From assembly GCF_008838325.1 (NCBI RefSeq), contig NZ_CP042829.1, positions 434,001 to 498,000 of the forward strand: DNA of 64,000 bases, given 5' to 3'. The translations under genes were made by a program, and so were the position numbers. The notes beneath the pieces are model-generated. The model worked only from the letters and a program-made list of their open reading frames with translations, was not told where the DNA came from and ran no database searches. Positions 24,900 to 33,475 of the stretch are shown here, one piece after another. The DNA is from Tepidiforma bonchosmolovskayae (GTDB taxonomy: Bacteria; Chloroflexota; Dehalococcoidia; Tepidiformales; Tepidiformaceae). Each line of letters starts with the position of its first letter. Position 1 is the stretch's first letter.

Positions 24900-25489
24900 T
24901 GGGCGTGACGCTGCTGCCGACGCGGCTGCCGAAGGGCGTGCAGGATGCGATCGGCCGCTCGGTCGGCGGGCTCGGGATTACCCCGAACATGATTTCGCTC
25001 GCGGGCGCCGGGGGGAACGTCGCTGCGGCGGTGCTGGTGGCGCGTGGGCAGCTCCTGCCTGCGGGGCTCGTGTACCTGCTGTTTTCGGCGCTGGACCTGG
25101 TTGACGGGGCGGTCGCGCGGGCGACAGGGAAGGCGAGTCCGTTCGGGGCGGTCTTCGATGCGGTGCTCGACCGTGCGAGCGAGGCGATCGTGCTGGCCGC
25201 CTGCGCGTGGTACTTCGCGGAGCGCGGCGAGCAGTGGCAGACAGCGGCCTGCTTTGCGGCGCTCCTCGGCAGCGTATCGGTGAGCTACCTGCGGGCGCGG
25301 GCCGAGGTGGCAGGCGTACCCATGCGGGAAGGGCTGTTCCGCCGGCAGGAGCGGGTGGCCGTGCTCGGAGTGGGGCTGGTGCTCGGCTGGCTGACGGCGG
25401 CGATGGCCGTGCTGGCGGTGCTTTCGAACCTGACGGCGATCCAGCGGGCCTGGATGCTGGCGCAGGCGCTCCGGGACGAGCGCGGCTGA
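24899..25489 (+). CDS. CDP-alcohol phosphatidyltransferase (PgsA/PIP synthase-like)
   Basis: A 196-residue membrane protein with the full family signature D-x2-D-G-x2-A-R-x8-G-x3-D-x3-D, seen from DLVDGAVAR through FDAVLDR, and four to five hydrophobic helices. It transfers a phosphatidyl group from CDP-diacylglycerol to an alcohol. Next to PatA- and PimA-like genes, phosphatidylinositol phosphate synthesis is the natural guess, but glycerol phosphate cannot be excluded. It starts at the ATG of a TGATG junction. Confidence 0.8.
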   Translation: MGVTLLPTRLPKGVQDAIGRSVGGLGITPNMISLAGAGGNVAAAVLVARGQLLPAGLVYLLFSALDLVDGAVARATGKASPFGAVFDAVLDRASEAIVLAACAWYFAERGEQWQTAACFAALLGSVSVSYLRARAEVAGVPMREGLFRRQERVAVLGVGLVLGWLTAAMAVLAVLSNLTAIQRAWMLAQALRDERG

Positions 25490-25533
25490 GCGGCCGGCTC
25501 GATCGTCGCGGGGCGGCGTGCGAGGATGGAGCC

Positions 25534-26641
25534 ATGAACGAACTGCAGGCGCGCGCGCGCGAGCTTTCGGACCGGATCTCTGACCTCCTGGTGCGTCTTT
25601 GACCTCGCCAGGGATGAAGCTCGCGTAGCAGAACTCGAACAGCAGACCCTCGCACCCGGCTTTTGGGACGATGCAGCGACTGCGCGGAAGGTGATGCAGG
25701 AGCTGGCCGCCCGGCGTGAGCGCGTCGAAACGTGGCGCGGGCTGGAGCGGCGCGCCCGCGAGGCGGGTGAGCTGCTCGAGATGGCGGCAGCGGAGGACGA
25801 CGAGCAGACGGCCGAGGAGGTGCGGAAGGAGCTCGACGCCATCGAGGACGAGCTGCGGCGGCTCGAGTTCCAGCTGCAGCTCTCGGGGCCGTACGACATG
25901 CGGAACGCCATCCTGGCGGTACACGCCGGCGCCGGCGGGACAGATTCGCAGGACTGGGCCGAGATGCTGCTGCGGATGTACCTGCGCTGGGCCGAGCGGA
26001 AGGGGTTCGAGACCGAGATTCTCGACCTGACCGAGGGCGAGGAGGCGGGCATCAAGAGCGCGACGGTGGAGGTACGCGGGCCGTACGCCTACGGGTACCT
26101 CAAGAGCGAGCGCGGGGTCCACCGGCTGGTGCGGCTTTCGCCGTTCAACTCAGCGGCGACGCGGCAGACCAGCTTTGCGAAGGTGGAGGTGATGCCGGAG
26201 GTGGACGAGGTCGGCGAGATCGAGATCGACCCCGACGACCTGAAGATCGACGTGTTCCGCTCGAGCGGGGCCGGCGGCCAGAACGTGCAGAAGAACTCGA
26301 CGGCGGTACGCATCACGCATATCCCGACGGGGATTGTGGTGACGTGCCAGAACGAGCGGTCGCAGGCGCAGAACAAGGAGAGCGCCATGAAGGTGCTCGA
26401 GGCACGGCTGCTGGAGCTGGAGCTGAACCGGCAAGAAGAAGAAAAGGCGCGGCTGAAGGGCGAGCACGTTGACGTTTCGTTCGGGAGCCAGGTCCGCAAT
26501 TACGTGCTCCACCCGTATAAGCTGGTGAAGGACCTGCGGACGGGGTACGAAACGACGGACACGACAGCCGTTCTCGATGGCGAAATCGACCCGTTCATCG
26601 AGGCGTATCTGCGGGCGCAGGTCGGGCAGGAGGAGTCATGA
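25534..26641 (+). CDS. prfB: Peptide chain release factor 2 with programmed +1 frameshift
   Basis: The first frame (from the ATG at 25534) encodes 22 residues and stops at CGT CTT TGA, at 25594-25602. Skipping one base (T at 25600) continues as GAC CTC GCC into the long frame, giving 368 residues in all. This is the universal RF2 autoregulatory shift: poor TGA reading when RF2 is low allows slippage at CTT. The GGQ catalytic motif appears in SGAGGQNVQKN at about residue 247. The usual AGGGGG stimulator before CTTTGA is not evident. It overlaps the next gene by ATGA. Confidence 0.95.
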
Positions 26642-28017
26642 GGCGCGGGGCGCTTGCTGCGGCAGCGGCGCTGCTCGTGCTGGCGGCCGCCGGGCTGCCG
26701 CCGCGGGGTGCGGCTGCGTCTGCGGTGATCGAATCGATGACGGTGGAAAACGGCTATCCGCGGACGCTGACCTTCCGGGTGACGGCGCGGGCGGACGTTG
26801 ACATCACCGACGCAACCCTGTCGTACGCGATCAAGGGCAGGGGGACGCTGGCGCTGGGTAAGCCGGACAGTCTTACGCCCGGGCGGACGGTGACCGCCGA
26901 GGTGGTGCTCCAGGTGAACTCGGGCCAGAGCTACATCCCCGTCGGCTCGGAGTTCACCTATTCGTGGGAGATTCGAACGGCGGACGGCCAGGTGACACGG
27001 AGCGAGGAGCGGCAGTTCCTCTACCTGCCGCCGGACCGCCAGTGGAAGTCGGTGGCGAACGACTTCATGGTGGTGTACTACCACGGGGACCGGGAGACGC
27101 TGGCGAAGGCGTACCTCGACGCCGGGTCGGACACGTACCAGCGCATCGGCCGGGAGCTGTACGGGACCGAGCTGACGACGCTCCCGGTGAAGGTCATCCT
27201 GTTCGCGAACGAGGCAGAGATGGACCCGGCGCGGCCGGGCACGGGCGGGCGGTTCGATGCAGCTGTGACCACCTGCGGCACCAAGGTGACGAACGACATC
27301 CTGCTGATGATCCCGGTGCAGTGCGGTTCGACCGACCGGACGGACACGCTGCGGCACGAGCTGGGGCACATCCTGAACGACATCGCGGGGCAGGGTACGC
27401 TGGCGAAACTGCCGGCGTGGCTGGACGAGGGCGCGGCAGTCTACGCGCAGTCGTCGCCGGGGGATTACGAAGGCGCATTCCGGGCGGCGGTGCGGGCGGA
27501 CCGGCTGATTCCGTTCAACCAGATGGTGGTGCCGACCAGCAATCCGCAGCTCGTTGGGGTGTTTTACGGGCAGGCGTATTTCATGGTGAAGTTCCTGGTT
27601 GACCGCGAGGGTCCCGGGAAGTTCGCTGAGCTGATGCGGACGATGAAGAGCGGAGTCCGCTACGACCAGGCGATTCAGCGGGTGTACGGGCTGACGATGC
27701 AGCAGTTTGAGGACGCGTTCCGCGCGGCGTACGGCCTGGCGCCGCGCTCGGCGCCGACCGCGGCGCCTACGGCAGCGCCGACGCAGCGCCCGCAGCAGGC
27801 GCAGCCGACTCCGGCCCCGACGAAGGCGCCTGCCCAGGCGGGCGGGAGCGCGGGCGGGGACTCCGGGGTCGACCGCGGGCTGCTGATCATCCTGGGGCTG
27901 GCGGTGCTCCTGGCCCTTGCGGCGGTCTTCAGCTGGCTGGTGGCGATGCTGCTGGCGAACAACCGCGAGCGGGGCGCCGGCGGCGGGCCAAGCGCGCCGG
28001 GCTCAGGCGGAAGCTGA
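26638..28017 (+). CDS. Secreted, membrane-anchored peptidase MA-family protein
   Basis: A 459-residue protein: signal peptide (residues 1-27), an immunoglobulin-like strand-rich domain (about 30-130), and a gluzincin-type peptidase domain (about 140-370) with the zinc motif HELGH near residue 241 and a downstream Glu in LDEGAAVY. A Pro/Thr/Gln/Ala linker (about 375-415) leads to one transmembrane helix near the C-terminus. It would sit outside the membrane. Substrate unknown. It is translationally coupled to prfB by an ATGA overlap. Confidence 0.75.
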   Translation: MRRGALAAAAALLVLAAAGLPPRGAAASAVIESMTVENGYPRTLTFRVTARADVDITDATLSYAIKGRGTLALGKPDSLTPGRTVTAEVVLQVNSGQSYIPVGSEFTYSWEIRTADGQVTRSEERQFLYLPPDRQWKSVANDFMVVYYHGDRETLAKAYLDAGSDTYQRIGRELYGTELTTLPVKVILFANEAEMDPARPGTGGRFDAAVTTCGTKVTNDILLMIPVQCGSTDRTDTLRHELGHILNDIAGQGTLAKLPAWLDEGAAVYAQSSPGDYEGAFRAAVRADRLIPFNQMVVPTSNPQLVGVFYGQAYFMVKFLVDREGPGKFAELMRTMKSGVRYDQAIQRVYGLTMQQFEDAFRAAYGLAPRSAPTAAPTAAPTQRPQQAQPTPAPTKAPAQAGGSAGGDSGVDRGLLIILGLAVLLALAAVFSWLVAMLLANNRERGAGGGPSAPGSGGS

Positions 28018-28545
28018 GGGACGCCTCCAGGCGCCGGGATGCAGGGCTGCACGGCGGTCATCTGGTGCGCGCGTCATGTCGGCGAGGTGGGCAGCCAGGT
28101 GGGCAGCGCCGAAACCGGCGAGGTCCGGCGCCGGTGGCAGGTGGCGGGGTCCGAGGGGCAGCGGTTGTTTGCCGGCGACGGAGATCATCCCCTGAATTGC
28201 GAGTGCGACGGTCAGCCGGGAGGAACTCGCTGCGTAGCGGCGGATGCACTCCGAGGGTGGGAGGTCTCGCGCGAGGTTGGCAAGGAGGCGGTTGATCCGC
28301 TCCTCCTCGCCGGCGAGCCAGAGGCGGCGGGGAACGCCAAGCGCATCGGCAGGATGCGCGCCTTCGAGACGGGCGGCGGCGGCCAGGTTCCAATCGGCGA
28401 GATGGACGATGTGAACCTTCAGGGGCCAGCCGTTGGCGGCCGGGCGTTCGAGGGCCGCTTGAGAAAGCCGGCGGAAGGTTGCAACGGCGAGCCCGGCGAC
28501 GCGGGCAAAGCGCGCTGCATCGGTCTCGACCAGTGCGGATACCAT
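28003..28545 (-). CDS. DinB/maleylpyruvate isomerase-type domain protein
   Basis: A 180-residue four-helix-type protein. His residues in KVHIVHLADWN and near the C-terminus (AAHLAAHLADM) fit the metal site of the DinB/YfiT/MDMPI superfamily, whose members are often thiol-dependent transferases. The assignment is by pattern only. TACGAT five bases before the ATG suggests a leaderless mRNA. Its 3' end overlaps the convergent peptidase gene by 15 bp. Confidence 0.6.
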   Translation of the reverse strand: MVSALVETDAARFARVAGLAVATFRRLSQAALERPAANGWPLKVHIVHLADWNLAAAARLEGAHPADALGVPRRLWLAGEEERINRLLANLARDLPPSECIRRYAASSSRLTVALAIQGMISVAGKQPLPLGPRHLPPAPDLAGFGAAHLAAHLADMTRAPDDRRAALHPGAWRRPSASA

Positions 28546-28608
28546 GGACCATCGTAGGTGCAGCGGCCGTGCACAACGGAAGATCCACTTTCGCGCGGCT
28601 GGGAAAGG

Positions 28609-28640
28609 GAAACGGCCGCCCTTTGCAGGGCGGCCGTTTC
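28609..28640 (-). terminator. Hairpin terminator after acyl-CoA dehydrogenase
   Basis: GAAACGGCCGCCCT pairs with AGGGCGGCCGTTTC around a 4-base loop, a 14 bp perfect stem 30 bases after the dehydrogenase stop. The T run is only three bases and lies inside the stem, so it is a strong hairpin with a weak tail. Confidence 0.7.
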
Positions 28641-28669
28641 GGCGATCGCTGGTTGGAGCGGGGCGCGGG

Positions 28670-29854
28670 TCAGCCGCGCGGGAGGCCGAGGCCGCGGGTC
28701 GCGATGATGTTCCGCTGGATTTCGCTGGTTCCGCCTTCGATGGTGTTGGCGACGGAGCGGAGGTACATGTACTTGATGCGGCCGCGCAGCGGGGGCTTCG
28801 GGCCGTCGGTCCTGGCATCGAGCTGGCCGTAGAGGCCCAGGACCTTCATGCCGGTGCGGTAGATGCGCTGGTTCAGCTCGGTGCCGTAGAGCTTGGCGAC
28901 GGCGGCTTCGTGGCCGGGGGCGACGCCTTCCTTCGCCTGGATGGAGACGATCTTGAAGCTCATCATCTGGGCGACGCCGGCCTCGACGTAGCGCTCGACG
29001 AGCTCGTGGCGGATGGCCGGGTTATGCGCGAGGGTGCTCTGCCCGTTCGTGGCATTTTCGCGGGCGAACTTGATGAGGTCTTCGACGGCCTGGCGGGCGC
29101 CGACCGACCCGCCGATGTTGGAGCGCTCGAAGGAGAGGGTGGTCTGGGCGAGGTACCAGCCGCGGTTCTCCTCGCCGATGATGTTCTCGCGGGGAACGCG
29201 GACGTCCTCGAAGAAGACTTCGTTGAACTCGTGGGTGTAGGCGAGGTTGACGAGCGGGCGAACGGTGATGCCCGGGCTCTTCATATCGACGATGAAGTAG
29301 GTGATACCGCGGTGCTTGGGGGCATCGGGGTCGGTGCGTGCGAGGAGGATCATGTACCTGGCGAGGTGGCCGCCGGAGGTCCAAATCTTCTGGCCGTTGA
29401 TGATGTAGTCGTCACCGTCGCGGACGGCGCGGGTCTGGAGGGCGGCGAGGTCTGAGCCGGCGCCGGGTTCGGAGTAGCCCTGGCACCAGATGTCTTCGCC
29501 GCTGAGGATCCCGGGGAGGTACTTCTTCTTTTGCTCTTCGGTGCCGTGGACGATGAGGGTGGGGCCAGCGAAGCCGACGGCGATGCCGCCGGGGCGCGGG
29601 AGGCGGGCCTCGGCGAGCTCCCAGTTGAAGATGAACTGCTGCATGACGGAGAGGCCGGCGCCGCCGTACTCCTTCGGCCAGGCGGGTGCGACCCAGCCGC
29701 GGGCGGCGAGGGCCTTCGTCCACTCTTTGCTGCCGCCGAAGAAGGCGCGTTCGCCGTCGTCGTCACGGATGCGGGCCTTGTGGCCCTCTTCTTCGATAAA
29801 CTTGCGAACTTCGGCGCGGAACGCGGCCTCTTCCGGGGTGTCTCGGAAGTCCAT
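28670..29854 (-). CDS. Acyl-CoA dehydrogenase
   Basis: A 394-residue flavoprotein with the standard order: helical N-domain, CQGYSEPGAGSDLAALQTRA (FAD contact), INGQKIWTSGGHLARY, and the C-terminal GGTSEIQRNIIATRGLGLPR. The latter ending is usual for FadE-type dehydrogenases of fatty acids or sterol side chains. It would introduce the 2,3 double bond in an acyl-CoA. GAGAGG lies before the ATG at 29854, and TACAAT at 29883-29888 is a probable -10. The large open frame extending to 30937 is not coding. Confidence 0.85.
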   Translation of the reverse strand: MDFRDTPEEAAFRAEVRKFIEEEGHKARIRDDDGERAFFGGSKEWTKALAARGWVAPAWPKEYGGAGLSVMQQFIFNWELAEARLPRPGGIAVGFAGPTLIVHGTEEQKKKYLPGILSGEDIWCQGYSEPGAGSDLAALQTRAVRDGDDYIINGQKIWTSGGHLARYMILLARTDPDAPKHRGITYFIVDMKSPGITVRPLVNLAYTHEFNEVFFEDVRVPRENIIGEENRGWYLAQTTLSFERSNIGGSVGARQAVEDLIKFARENATNGQSTLAHNPAIRHELVERYVEAGVAQMMSFKIVSIQAKEGVAPGHEAAVAKLYGTELNQRIYRTGMKVLGLYGQLDARTDGPKPPLRGRIKYMYLRSVANTIEGGTSEIQRNIIATRGLGLPRG

Positions 29855-29959
29855 GGAGCAACCTCTCGACTGTAGTGGCTCGATTGTACACGCGTGTCGA
29901 AAAACGGGCTGTGGGCGAGCGGGGAGCGGCTGGGGCAGTGAGCGGGTAGGATGTTCGGC

Positions 29960-31138
29960 ATGCCGACGACTACGTTTACTCCCCCGACTCGTATCCTGAT
30001 GGGCCCGGGCCCGAGCGGGGCGCATCCCCGCGTGCTGACAGCTATGACGCGGCCGCTGCTCGGCCACCTCGACCCGGATTTTCTCCGCGTGATGGACGGC
30101 TGCCGGGCGATGCTGCGGGAGGTGCTCCAGACGGAGAACGAGGTCACGCTCGCGACGCCGGGAACCGGCACCAGCGGGATGGAAGCCGCGGTGATGAATC
30201 TCGTGGAGCCGGGCGACCGGGTGGTGGTCGGCATCTGCGGGTACTTTGGGGAGCGGATTGCGCAGATGGCCGAGCGGGCCGGCGGCGAGGTCACGAGGGT
30301 GCAGTCGCCGTGGGGGCAGCCGGTCGATGCGGCGGTCGTCGAGGCCGCGGTGAAGGCGGCCGGCAACGTGAAGCTGCTCGCCATCGTGCACGCCGAGACA
30401 TCGACGGGGGCGGAGACGCCGGTGGAGCCGTTCGCACGGATCGCCCGTGAGAACGGCGCCCTGCTGCTGGTGGACTGCGTGACGTCGCTGGGCGGCATGC
30501 CGGTGCGGGCCGACGCGTGGGGCGCCGATGCGGTGTATTCGGGGACGCAGAAGTGCCTGAGCGCGCCGCCGGGGGTGGCGCCGATCACGGTATCGGCGCG
30601 GGCGTGGGATGCGGTGCGCCGCCGGGAGACGCCGTGCAATACGTGGTACCTCGACCTGCAGCTCCTGGAGGCGTACTGGGACGAGCGGCGGACCTACCAT
30701 CACACGGCGCCGATTTCGATGGTCTACGCGCTGCACGAGGCGCTGTCGCTGGTGCTCGAGGAGGGGCTGGAGACGCGCTGGGCCCGGCATGAGCGGAACG
30801 GGCGGGCGCTGCAGGCGGGGCTTGAGGCGATGGGGCTGACGCTGCACGCCCAGGCGGGCTACCGGCTGCCGGTGCTGACGACGGTCCGCATCCCCGTGGG
30901 GGTGGAGGACACGGCGGTGCGGGGTGCGCTGCTCCACCGCTACGGCATTGAGATTGGCGGCGGGCTCGGAGAGCTGAAGGGCCGGGTGTGGCGCATCGGA
31001 CTGATGGGGGAGAGTTCGACGCCGGGGAACGTGCTCCTGCTGCTCAACGCGCTTGGGAAGCTGCTGCGGGAACAGGGGTTCAAGGCAGACATCCGGGCAG
31101 GGCTGGACGCGGCGACGGAGCGGCTCGGGGCGGGCTAG
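29960..31138 (+). CDS. Class V aminotransferase (alanine-glyoxylate/serine-pyruvate type)
   Basis: A 392-residue PLP enzyme: RILMGPGPSGAHPRVL opens the family, TPGTGTSGMEAAV binds phosphate, and the PLP lysine is in SGTQKCLSAPPG at about residue 197. It interconverts small amino and keto acids such as alanine and glyoxylate. I chose the ATG at 29960, with TAGGAT ending seven bases upstream, over the ATG at 29951 that lies inside that box. Its TAG shares CTAG with the convergent dehydrogenase stop. Confidence 0.85.
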   Translation: MPTTTFTPPTRILMGPGPSGAHPRVLTAMTRPLLGHLDPDFLRVMDGCRAMLREVLQTENEVTLATPGTGTSGMEAAVMNLVEPGDRVVVGICGYFGERIAQMAERAGGEVTRVQSPWGQPVDAAVVEAAVKAAGNVKLLAIVHAETSTGAETPVEPFARIARENGALLLVDCVTSLGGMPVRADAWGADAVYSGTQKCLSAPPGVAPITVSARAWDAVRRRETPCNTWYLDLQLLEAYWDERRTYHHTAPISMVYALHEALSLVLEEGLETRWARHERNGRALQAGLEAMGLTLHAQAGYRLPVLTTVRIPVGVEDTAVRGALLHRYGIEIGGGLGELKGRVWRIGLMGESSTPGNVLLLLNALGKLLREQGFKADIRAGLDAATERLGAG

Positions 31139-32412
31139 CCGCCAGCGGGCGTCGGCGGACGGCCAACGCCGAGGTAGCGGACACCGGCCGCTTCGACGGC
31201 GGTACGGTCGAGGGCGTTGCGGGCGTCGACGATGACGGGGGCGACCTGCGCCCAGTCGAGCCCGGCGTAGGCCCTGTGGTAGCTGTGGACGATGGCGGCA
31301 TCGTAGCCGCGGAGCGGTTCGGCGGCGCGCTGAAAGCCGAGCGAGGCGACGCCATCGGGCGTGAGGAGGGGGTCGTGGCCTTCGACGACGGCGCCGAGGG
31401 CTTCGAGCTCGCGGCGGAGGTCGACGGCGTTGGTGTGGAAGGTGACGGCAACATCGGGCCGGAAGGTGAGGCCGAGCACGACGACGCGGCGGCCTTCGAG
31501 CCCGCCGAGGAGCGCGGCGAGGCGGCGGACGACGTAGCCTGGCATGGCGTCGTTAACGGCGCGGCCGAGCGCTGAGAGGGCGGAGGGGCCTTCGCCCTGC
31601 ATGAGGAAGCGGGGGTAGACGGGGATGCAGTGGCCGCCGACGCCGGTGCCGGGGACGTGGATGTGGGAGTATGGCTGGGAGTTGGCCGCGCGGATGACCT
31701 CGGCGATATCGAGGCCGTGGACATCGGCGACCATGGCGAGCTCGTTGGCGAGGGCGATGTTGAGGTCGCGGTAGGCGCCCTCGGCGAGCTTCGAGAGCTC
31801 GGCGGCCTCGGCGCTGGAGAGGAGGAGGACCTCGCCGCCGAACGTCTGGCGGTAAAACTCAGCGGCGAGCCGGCCGCCTTCGGGGTCGATACCGCCAACC
31901 ACCTTGGGGTACTTGGTCAGGTCTTCGATCACGCGGCCCATGAGGAGGCGCTCGGGGGAGAAGGCGACGTGGAGGTCAACGCCGAGCTTCCGTCCGCCGG
32001 CTTCGAGGCGGGGGGCGAGCACACGGCGAGTGGTTCCGACCGGGAGGGTGGTATCGAAGATGCAGAGGGCGCCGGGACGGAGGGCGGCAGCGACGTTGTC
32101 GACGGCGGCGAGCAGGTGGGAGAGGTCGGCGCGGCCGTCGGCGTCGACATCGACGCGCACGGCGAAGAGGACCACGTCGGCGTCGGCGACGCCGGCGGCG
32201 GTGTCGGTCGTTGCGCGGAATGAGCCATCGGCGATGGTCCGGGCGAGGAGTTCGCCGAGGCCTGCCTCATCGGGGAGCGGGTTTTGTGCCCGGTTGATCC
32301 GTTCGACGTGGGCGGCATCGATATCGCAGCCGGTGACGCGGTGGCCGCGGGAGGCGATGGTGACGGCGAGCGGGAGGCCGATGCGGCCGATGCCGACGAC
32401 GGCGACGTTCAT
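31135..32412 (-). CDS. Nucleotide sugar 6-dehydrogenase (WbpA/WecC-like)
   Basis: A 425-residue NAD enzyme with GIGRIGLPLA at the start, FSPERLLMG in the middle and the catalytic Cys in GVGGHCIPVYPRF near residue 255. It oxidises the C6 of a UDP-sugar to the acid in two steps. Next to WbpB-, WbpE- and WbpD-like genes, UDP-N-acetylglucosamine or its manno epimer is the likely substrate. It is the last gene of the surface operon and overlaps the one before it by ATGA. Confidence 0.85.
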   Translation of the reverse strand: MNVAVVGIGRIGLPLAVTIASRGHRVTGCDIDAAHVERINRAQNPLPDEAGLGELLARTIADGSFRATTDTAAGVADADVVLFAVRVDVDADGRADLSHLLAAVDNVAAALRPGALCIFDTTLPVGTTRRVLAPRLEAGGRKLGVDLHVAFSPERLLMGRVIEDLTKYPKVVGGIDPEGGRLAAEFYRQTFGGEVLLLSSAEAAELSKLAEGAYRDLNIALANELAMVADVHGLDIAEVIRAANSQPYSHIHVPGTGVGGHCIPVYPRFLMQGEGPSALSALGRAVNDAMPGYVVRRLAALLGGLEGRRVVVLGLTFRPDVAVTFHTNAVDLRRELEALGAVVEGHDPLLTPDGVASLGFQRAAEPLRGYDAAIVHSYHRAYAGLDWAQVAPVIVDARNALDRTAVEAAGVRYLGVGRPPTPAGG

Positions 32413-33422
32413 GGGAGGGTGGCGACCTCATCGAGGCTGACGGGGAGGCCGGTTTCGCCGGAGCGGACGAGCGCCTCGGCGACAGCGAGGGCAGCGATGC
32501 CGGCGCTGGCGGGCACCGGGGGCGGCCCGCCGGCGAGGATGGCGTCGCGGAAGGCCTCAAGTTCGACGCGGAGCGGCTCGCGGCTGGCGATGGGGTAGCG
32601 GGTCATCGGGCCCTCGGTCACCGAGGCGTAGACGCCTTCGCGGGCGGCGGCGGCGTAGTTCTCGTAGAAGCAGAGCACCTGGGCGGCGTAGTCGACGGTG
32701 AACATGCCGCGCTCGCAGAGGACGGTGAGCGAGCGCTCCTTCGTCGGGGTAAGCCAGTTGATATCGAGGAGGCCCATCGCGCCGCCGCGGAAGCGGAGCA
32801 TGCCGGCGAAGAGGTCTTCGTTGCCGGTAGCGATGTGGGAGCGGGACTCGGCGTAGACGCGCTCGACCTCGTCGTCGAGGAGGTAGCGCATGATGTCGAT
32901 GTCGTGCGGGCCGAGGTCGTGGATGACGCCGACGTCGCGGATGCGGTGGGGGAAGGGGCCAACGCGGCGGGCGCGGACCTGGAGGACGCGGCCGCCCTGG
33001 CCTTCGTCGAGGCGGCGCTTGAGTTCGCGGACGGCGGGATTGAAGCGCTCGATGTGGCCGACGGTGAGGAGGACCCCGGCGCGTTCTGCGGCGTCGGCGA
33101 GTCGGCGCGCGGCATCGAGGGTGGCGGCGATCGGTTTTTCGACGAGGACGTGGGCGCCGGCTTCGATGGCGGCCATTGCGACCTCTTCGTGGAGGCCGGT
33201 GGGGACGACGACGCAGACGAAATCGGGCCGGGTTTCGGCGAGGAGGGCCGCGGCTGTTTCGAAGCCGGGAATCGGGCGGCCCTGGACGGCCTTGCGGACC
33301 CGCTCGGCGTCGGGGTCGGCGACGGCGACGAGTTCGACGCCGGGGGTATCGGCGAGGACGCGGGCATGGTTTGCGCCCATGGACCCGAGCCCGATGACGG
33401 CTGCGCGGAGCGTTCGACTCAC
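32409..33422 (-). CDS. Gfo/Idh/MocA oxidoreductase (WbpB-like)
   Basis: A 337-residue NAD-dependent sugar dehydrogenase with GLGSMGANHARVL for NAD binding, the EKPIA motif near residue 94 and IHDLGPHDIDIMRYL, typical of the WbpB/WlbA group that oxidises C3 of UDP-GlcNAcA. It fits between the 6-dehydrogenase and the DegT aminotransferase. I took the GTG at 33422, with TACCCT ending seven bases upstream; a longer frame to 33458 lacks a signal. Confidence 0.8.
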   Translation of the reverse strand: MSRTLRAAVIGLGSMGANHARVLADTPGVELVAVADPDAERVRKAVQGRPIPGFETAAALLAETRPDFVCVVVPTGLHEEVAMAAIEAGAHVLVEKPIAATLDAARRLADAAERAGVLLTVGHIERFNPAVRELKRRLDEGQGGRVLQVRARRVGPFPHRIRDVGVIHDLGPHDIDIMRYLLDDEVERVYAESRSHIATGNEDLFAGMLRFRGGAMGLLDINWLTPTKERSLTVLCERGMFTVDYAAQVLCFYENYAAAAREGVYASVTEGPMTRYPIASREPLRVELEAFRDAILAGGPPPVPASAGIAALAVAEALVRSGETGLPVSLDEVATLP

Positions 33423-33475
33423 GGGTTCGAGGGTAGCGCGGGATGGGCGGAGGTGCACGGGCAGGTCAGCCGGGG

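Noticed and set aside
25534-25602. A separate 22-codon gene before prfB
   Set aside because: It is the first segment of RF2, joined by the CTT TGA C shift.
29951-29953. ATG at 29951 as aminotransferase start
   Set aside because: It lies inside the TAGGAT box; the ATG at 29960 is at the normal leaderless distance and fits the family N-terminus.
29855-30937. Upstream extension of the acyl-CoA dehydrogenase frame
   Set aside because: The extension overlaps the aminotransferase on the other strand, is Arg/Pro/His-rich, and the ATG at 29854 has a proper ribosome site and matches the family start.
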